From the NCBI RefSeq assembly GCF_034140825.1, contig NC_089046.1, positions 19,366,001 to 19,430,000 of the forward strand: a stretch of 64,000 nt of DNA, read 5' to 3'. This document shows positions 58,612 through 64,000 of this stretch, piece after piece. The number at the start of each line of letters is the position of its first letter. Positions within the stretch are counted from its first letter, which is position 1. The position numbers and the translations under genes were made by a program. The stretch is from Oryza sativa Japonica Group. Lineage: Eukaryota; Streptophyta; Magnoliopsida; Poales; Poaceae. The notes below the pieces were generated by a model. It was not told the origin of the DNA. It saw only the letters and a list, made by a program, of their open reading frames with translations, and made no database searches.

Positions 58612-59880
58612 AAAGCGTCCCTGTACAGCTGATGTATCCTTTGCGATTTGAATTTTGAGCGTGAAACTTGTTTGAACTGTTGTTGCATCCTTTGCAATTT
58701 GAATTTTGAGCGCGAAACTTGTTTGAAATGTTGTCTTGAACAAAAGATGGAAGAATCTTCCCATCGGGTGCCCGATACCCCCCAAACAAAATCGGTCAGT
58801 CAAATATCAGTTGACCAACGAGTGAAGCATCAAATTATATATGGTGAAAAAAAAAACAAAAAATGAAGCATTTAAAAATTTTGTGAAACACGGTGAAAAT
58901 ACATGTTGAAACATGTCGCTATTACATATGAAGCAACACGTGTTAACGGATTGAAACATACGTTTTTCTTTCATCAAAATATAATCATGCGATATCTTGT
59001 TATAAAGATTTAATTGTAACGAATAAAACGGTGTGATCGAATCTTAGATTGGATAAGTAGTTTAGGAAAAAAAATTGCTTTGAAGCTCGCTAAATGTATG
59101 CAAGCATGCATGGATGAGGTAGATAGAGAGGAGAGAGTAGTAACAAGTAGTTTCAGGAATCTTAGCTTGTGAAACATGTTGAAGACAAATATTGAAACAT
59201 ATCACCATCATGTATAAAACGTCGAGTGTTAACGGTTTGAAACACATGATTTTCTTTTAACATAATATAATCATATGATATCTTGCTGTAAATATTTAAT
59301 TGCAACGAATATAACGGTGTGATAGGATCATAGATCGGATAAGTATTTTAGAAGAAAAAAAATTAAAATGAGGAAGAAGGAAGGAGAGAACACAACTAAC
59401 TGCCTATTTTACATGCATGCGATAGTGGCAGGGCGTCCGATCCATCGGTAGCTTCATTTACAACATTCTCGACAAAAGATACAAGATTTTTTTTTTCATT
59501 TTTCTGCCCTATTTAATGGAGTTGGAGATTTTAGATTTGAATTTTGAGCACGAAACTTGTTTTAACGGTTGTCTTGAACGAAAGATATGAGAGTTTGTTC
59601 ATTTTTCTGCCCTGTTTAGCGGAGTTGGAGTTTTAAATTTAAATTCAAACGATAGAGAACTTGTTCATTTTTCTGCCCTGTTTAGCTAAGTTCGAGATTT
59701 TAGATTTGAATTTTGAGCGTGAAACTTGTTTGAACTGTTGTCTTAAAGATATGAGAGTTTCTAATGAAAGATATGAGTTTGTTCATTTTTCTGCCCTGTT
59801 TAGCGGAGTTGGAGTTTTTAAATTTAAATTCGAAAGATAGAGAATTTGTTCAACGAAAGATAACGATAATTTGTTCATTT
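58612..59880. repeat. Cluster of direct repeats of unknown family
   Basis: Three repeat units recur. The first is GATTTGAATTTTGAGCG.GAAACTTG at about 58645, 58690, 59534 and 59711. The second is a unit of about 190 bp at about 58890-59075, again at about 59170-59360 (GTGTTAACGG.TTGAAACA, then ATAATCAT..GATATCTTG.TGTAAA). The third is GTTCATTTTTCTGCCCTGTTTAG at about 59496, 59597, 59664, 59781 and (partly) 59873. A relative of the second unit occurs near 9690-9780. No coding content is seen. Confidence 0.7.
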
Positions 59881-60498
59881 TTCTGAGGAGTTGGAGATTT
59901 TGATAACCAACTGCTAAGTATCCTGCTAGGGAGAATCTAAATAAGGCATTGCATCTGCCAAATACGGAAGTGAAATCTATTGCATCTACCAATCTTGAGA
60001 TCTACCAAACTTGAGCTCCATCAATCTATCATGGCAAGTAGAACCGTAGAAGCAGATCAAAGTGGCAATGACAAAAACATAACAAAAATTGTTGCTAGGG
60101 CTGTTGTGAATGCATGATTTTAAACATGACTATGTTTTTAACTTTTTTTAGATAAGCCAATGCTTCACCAGGGCTGCGAAAACGGAGGCCTAAGCTCACC
60201 GAATTTTGTACCACGACCATGGGTAAAAGTGGCACTAAGAGCGATGTGCTTATTGTGAAAGTTCAGAAAACCAATTAGTCAAAACTGTTAGCCTGAGTTT
60301 CAAAATCTAAAGAACATAATATCAACATCTCATGATGCCCAAAGGCGTGTCTTGAAAAAAAATAAAACAAGCTATGGACTTTTGCGCATAGAGGCTGACA
60401 GCTAAATTATTCATCGAACTTCAAGTCAGGTCTCATGGAGTCATGGAGATCTCCACCAAGGCTAGTTGCGTAGAAGCCGCGGGGTTTCATTTTTCACC
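59881..60498. other. Intergenic, 3' flank of the next gene
   Basis: AT-rich with no coding frame or transposon terminus recognised. It includes the expected 3' UTR of the minus-strand gene ending at 60499. Confidence 0.5.
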
Positions 60499-63133
60499 TT
60501 AGAGCGGCAACTGGAACTTCTCGAAAACAAGTATGGCGACAATTGGTCCCGCGAAATCTCCCAATGTACAACCTGCAATCCAGCAGAAAAACAATGTCAG
60601 CTTAGTTCGGATTGGACCATCATTCTGACAGCTCTTCCGTAAAAATTATCACAATGCAACTTCTTGTATTAAAGGAAGACGGTAAATGGTTACTCACCAA
60701 GCCACTGTCCATGTACTGGATGCACAAGGACCCCAATGCCAGCTCCTATTGAGGCAAAAACCAAAGAGAACCCGCATTTGACGGTTATGCCGTATATCTT
60801 TTTCCCGAACAGTTTGACTTTGTCCATCTCATCAAACATTGCCTGATCATTGGAAGGCTTACCGAAAAAACATCTGTAAACCTCAACTATGGATTGCACA
60901 ACCCAAGCAGCAGCAACTCCCAATGCATGCGCTGTTTTAAAGAAGAAAAAAATATGAGAAATGATCTACAAGTGGAAAATTGACAAATTGCAGGCAAAAC
61001 TGACCTCGGAAAGTCGTTCTAGCAACACAATATGAGTACTCTTGGAAGGGCATCCCCCTTACAGATTTCCTCTTTGATGATTTTGAGGCATCTATAGATA
61101 GAACATAATTAAAACATATGGCATAAAACAGCGGTAAATGATAAACTGATAATATTTAACGCAATCACAAGATATTAAAAGCAAAACTTAAGATTAATTT
61201 GTTGACTGTTGAAACGTAGAAGCATCATAATACATATGACTATATGTGACATGACAAAACATATGAAGCTTATCATGAATAGTGATCTCAAAGCAGATAA
61301 AGTATGTGGCATATCTAAGATAAATTTGGAGGCGTGTATAAGCTTGAAGAGAGATAAGCTCTAGTGAGGCCAGCCATACTATATTGAACTAGGTTTTTCA
61401 TGCACCCCGAGCTAAGGTCAAGTTTTAGGAAGTTAGTCACAGTTCATCCCAAACATAAAATTCTACTGTACTAACGTTCAGATGATACATGATCCTAAGA
61501 TTGTCCAACTATGAACAAGCCAACAGATATTTGGGTAATATTATAACAGTAAAACAATAATCCACTATATAATATGCATGAGAAATAAAACTATAAAATT
61601 ATAACAGTAACGATTTCTGTAGTCCAAGTGTTTGAATCACAAGTAAAAGCAAGACCTTTGAAAGTCAATATTATAGAGAATTTCTATTTTTAACTCATGG
61701 AAATGTCTTTGCAGAGTTACTCAATCAGAATAAAACCACATTGATTTGTAGTTAATCATACATGCCAACCTCCTGAATCCTAGTTTTAATCTAGACTAAG
61801 ATCTTACTTAACCTACATGGCAAAGCCATTGGTTCACATTAAAATCCATTGGCTGTGAAATTGTTAATGTCATCTATAAATATTACTACAATAATTGCTT
61901 GCATGCGGTGCTTCTAATTGCAAACATTTGCAAAGTTTAGTCCACTTAGCTATATCAATAGCACATTATCATCTGTACAAGGATGCAAAAGCTAGATCGG
62001 AGGAGAGGAATGGCAAAACTCAAGTAAAATAAATTAACTGAAAAATGTACTTCATAATGTACTGCACAGGTAGCAAAAACATTTTCTTGAGAAAATCTAC
62101 TACCTCCGTCCTAAAATATAAGACCCAAGACCCATCCAAACCTATCCATATTCGTCGTACTAGGAAATTTTACATCCGATCCTGGGTTCTTATATTTTGG
62201 GATGGAGGGAGTATAAAAAATGCATCTCGTTCTCCGACTTATATTTATGGACTTAAGGGAGCTGCACAGGTGTCTGCTTGGATGCCATAGCTCTTTCAAA
62301 TTTAGTAGAATATCTGATAAATAGAAAAAAAAATATTACCCTTGAGAAGCTTCCATGCTGTTCTTTGTGAAACATGACAAACTGCAATCCTTTCCAATAT
62401 TCTTCTGGTTGTTACAACAGAAGTCTGAAATGTAAAACAAGAAGAGCATAGTCAGTGACTTTTCCACCTCTGATTACGCAAACTAGTATTGACCTTTTAG
62501 GGCTTAACTTTTAGAATATATAAGCTAGGTTACACTCCAGTTTATAAGTTCAATGGCTTCAGCTTAGTTGGGACTTGTAGTGCAAGGTGGGCATAAGTTT
62601 ATAGAAGGATCCCCAGGAAGCCGCTAACCTATTCACGAGAGCTTCAGTGGCCCAGGCCTTAAATAGGGTGTAACTTGAGGAAACTACTGTGGCTAAAATA
62701 GTAGTCCAGTTGAACAACTAAGATTGAGACAACAATAATTAAAAAAAATCAACAAACATCAATTCTGCCAGTTCAGTGAACAGGTACCTCACGGATGATT
62801 TGCTTCACTGAATTGTAGAAGGGAGTAACCAAATCAACAGGTGGCCTATTTTCAGACTCATCTTGAAGCAGGTCATCCTCATCATCACCATCAGTGTGCG
62901 GATGAGGTTCCAAAAGTGGCAAATAGTACAATAAGAAGGACCTCAGGGTTGTCAAGCTAAAATTCTTTAAAGCAAAGGCCGAAAAGAGTGGCTTCAACTC
63001 CAAGGGGTATTCCTTTATTGGGTACTGGAGGGAGTCTTGTATTTTGTCATTAAGACCATTAATAAGATCAGGAGCATCATTCAATCCAGTTGGTGCACCA
63101 GCATCACAATGGGCTATAGTAAACCCAGGGAAA
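60499..63133 (-). CDS. Unrecognised membrane protein, C-terminal exons (may extend past window)
   Basis: Five exons on the minus strand: 62788-63133, 62340-62424, 61005-61091, 60698-60931 and 60499-60572. All have GT-AG sites and compatible phases. The first begins after an acceptor (TTCTTCAG), so the start codon is upstream, probably beyond 64000. The read-through protein has a soluble part (FPGFTIAHCDAGAPTG, SFLLYYLPLLEPHPH, then an acidic DGDDEDDLLQDESEN stretch), a basic linker (ASKSSKRKSVRG), and two hydrophobic segments (HALGVAAAWVVQSIVEVY and SLVFASIGAGIGVLVHPVHG) before the end AGPIVAILVFEKFQLPL. I do not recognise the family. The consistent exon phases make it a real gene, and the hydrophobic C-terminus suggests an organelle or ER membrane protein. 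Confidence 0.8.
62101..62213. mobile_element. Stowaway-like MITE in an intron
   Basis: The element is 62103-62211 with ends CCTCCGTCCTAAAATATAAG and CTTATATTTTGGGATGGAGGGAG, flanked by TA. It lies in the intron between exons 62340-62424 and 61005-61091 of the membrane protein gene. Confidence 0.85.
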
Positions 63134-63660
63134 CTGAAGAAAAATGCAAAATTAATTGGGTATTAGCTCAACAGAACAAAAAATAAGAAGCAAAGAAAAA
63201 AAAATATATATAAACATGTCTTATAAGAATCAGAAAATGTCTGTAGTCAGGTGTATTTGTGCATTTTCCTATGGCAGTGGAGAAATCTTTTATTACATTC
63301 ATTAGTTAGCCTAGGTGCATGGCTTATTAGCGAATACAGTGCTAAAAGAAAAATCTTAATTCACATTTGCAAAAATATGTAATACTATTGTAATTCTTTT
63401 AGCATCATTAGATGGGCGAGGGTAGTGGACATTCACATTTAATTTCAGCTTAAATATGCTTGTTTCAGCTATGACCATCAAGTGAGAAAAGTTCTAACCT
63501 TTATATGATGAAAAGTGGTAGTGTAAACACAAATAAGAGAAGGCAAAACATATATTGTCAATAAAACATTAAATTCGAACTAGCAGGTAAAGCAGTTTGT
63601 AGAAATCCCAAAGTTGAACAAAACACTTACATGCTATTGATTAAGACCATGAATGATACA

Positions 63661-64000
63661 TTAAGGTGGTGTTTGGATCCAGGGACTAAATCTTAGTCCC
63701 TGTCACATCGGATGTTTGGACACTAATTAGAAGTATTAACCATAGACTAATAATAAAACTAATTGCATAAATTAGAGCTAATTCGCAAGACAAATTTTTT
63801 AAGCCTAATTAATCCATAATTAGCACATGTTTACTGTAGCATCACATAGGCTAATCATGGATTAATTAGGCTCAACAGATTCGTCTCACGAATTAGTCTA
63901 TGGAATGGGTTTTGTTATTACTCATTACTCTACGTTTAATACTTCTAATTAGTGTCCAAACATCCAATGTGACAGAGACTAAAGTTTAGTCCCAGAATCC
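63661..64000. mobile_element. Tourist-like (PIF/Harbinger) MITE, cut by the window edge
   Basis: A TTA at 63661-63663 precedes GGTGTTTGGATCCAGGGACT. The right part is its inverse (CACATTGGATGTTTGGACACTAATT and so on), ending in AGTCCCAGAATCC at the window edge. Inverted arms are about 95 bp. A 3-bp TTA site and the GGTGTTTGGATCC end match the common grass Tourist-like group. It lies upstream of the last recognisable exon of the membrane protein gene, perhaps inside an intron. Confidence 0.75.

Overview
The window looks like nuclear DNA of a grass, most probably rice (Oryza). The genes have split, GC-rich first exons and AT-rich introns. Plant-only products are encoded (plastid MinE, the NDH-complex subunit NdhU). 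The spaces between genes are filled with Stowaway-, Tourist-, Mutator- and hAT-like MITEs, Mutator-like elements and LTR retroelements. Species and chromosome are inferred from this style; nothing was searched.

Layout. 1-308: last two exons of an unrecognised plus-strand gene. 1008-3740 (minus): eIF2B alpha subunit, tail to tail with it. 3988-10170: a repeat block with a foldback MITE, then a Mutator-like element carrying a 3.4-kb solo LTR, then a Helitron-like 3' end. 10171-12836: no secure gene. 12837-19317: two nested pairs of inverted repeats (order A, B, A', gene, B') enclosing a membrane-anchored dual-specificity phosphatase gene (15849-16724, minus). 19318-24670: a second Mutator-like element carrying a related 3.7-kb solo LTR. 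25052-26042 (plus): an atypical bHLH transcription factor. 27111-27182: tRNA-Pro(AGG). 30373-33977 (plus): an eight-exon WD40-like protein. 34924-36993 (minus): plastid division factor MinE. 39798-42007 (minus): NdhU. 43217-43915: truncated duplicate of the PIG-V gene. 44181-52943 (plus): an LRR receptor-like kinase gene split by a 5.4-kb Reina-like chromovirus. 54308-57297 (plus): the full PIG-V gene (GPI mannosyltransferase 2). 57433-58611: probable solo LTR with GGTCAGACCGG minisatellites. 60499-63133 (minus): C-terminal exons of an unrecognised membrane protein that may continue past the window edge.

The genes do not form a pathway. Two encode plastid proteins (MinE for division-site placement, NdhU for cyclic electron flow), one acts in translation initiation, one in GPI-anchor synthesis in the ER, one is a candidate immune receptor broken in this allele, and one is a candidate membrane phosphatase. 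The most unusual parts are the inverted-repeat complex around the phosphatase gene, the interrupted receptor kinase, and the partial PIG-V copy lying just upstream of it. I did not find a clearly new biological system; the inverted-repeat complex is the least explained structure.
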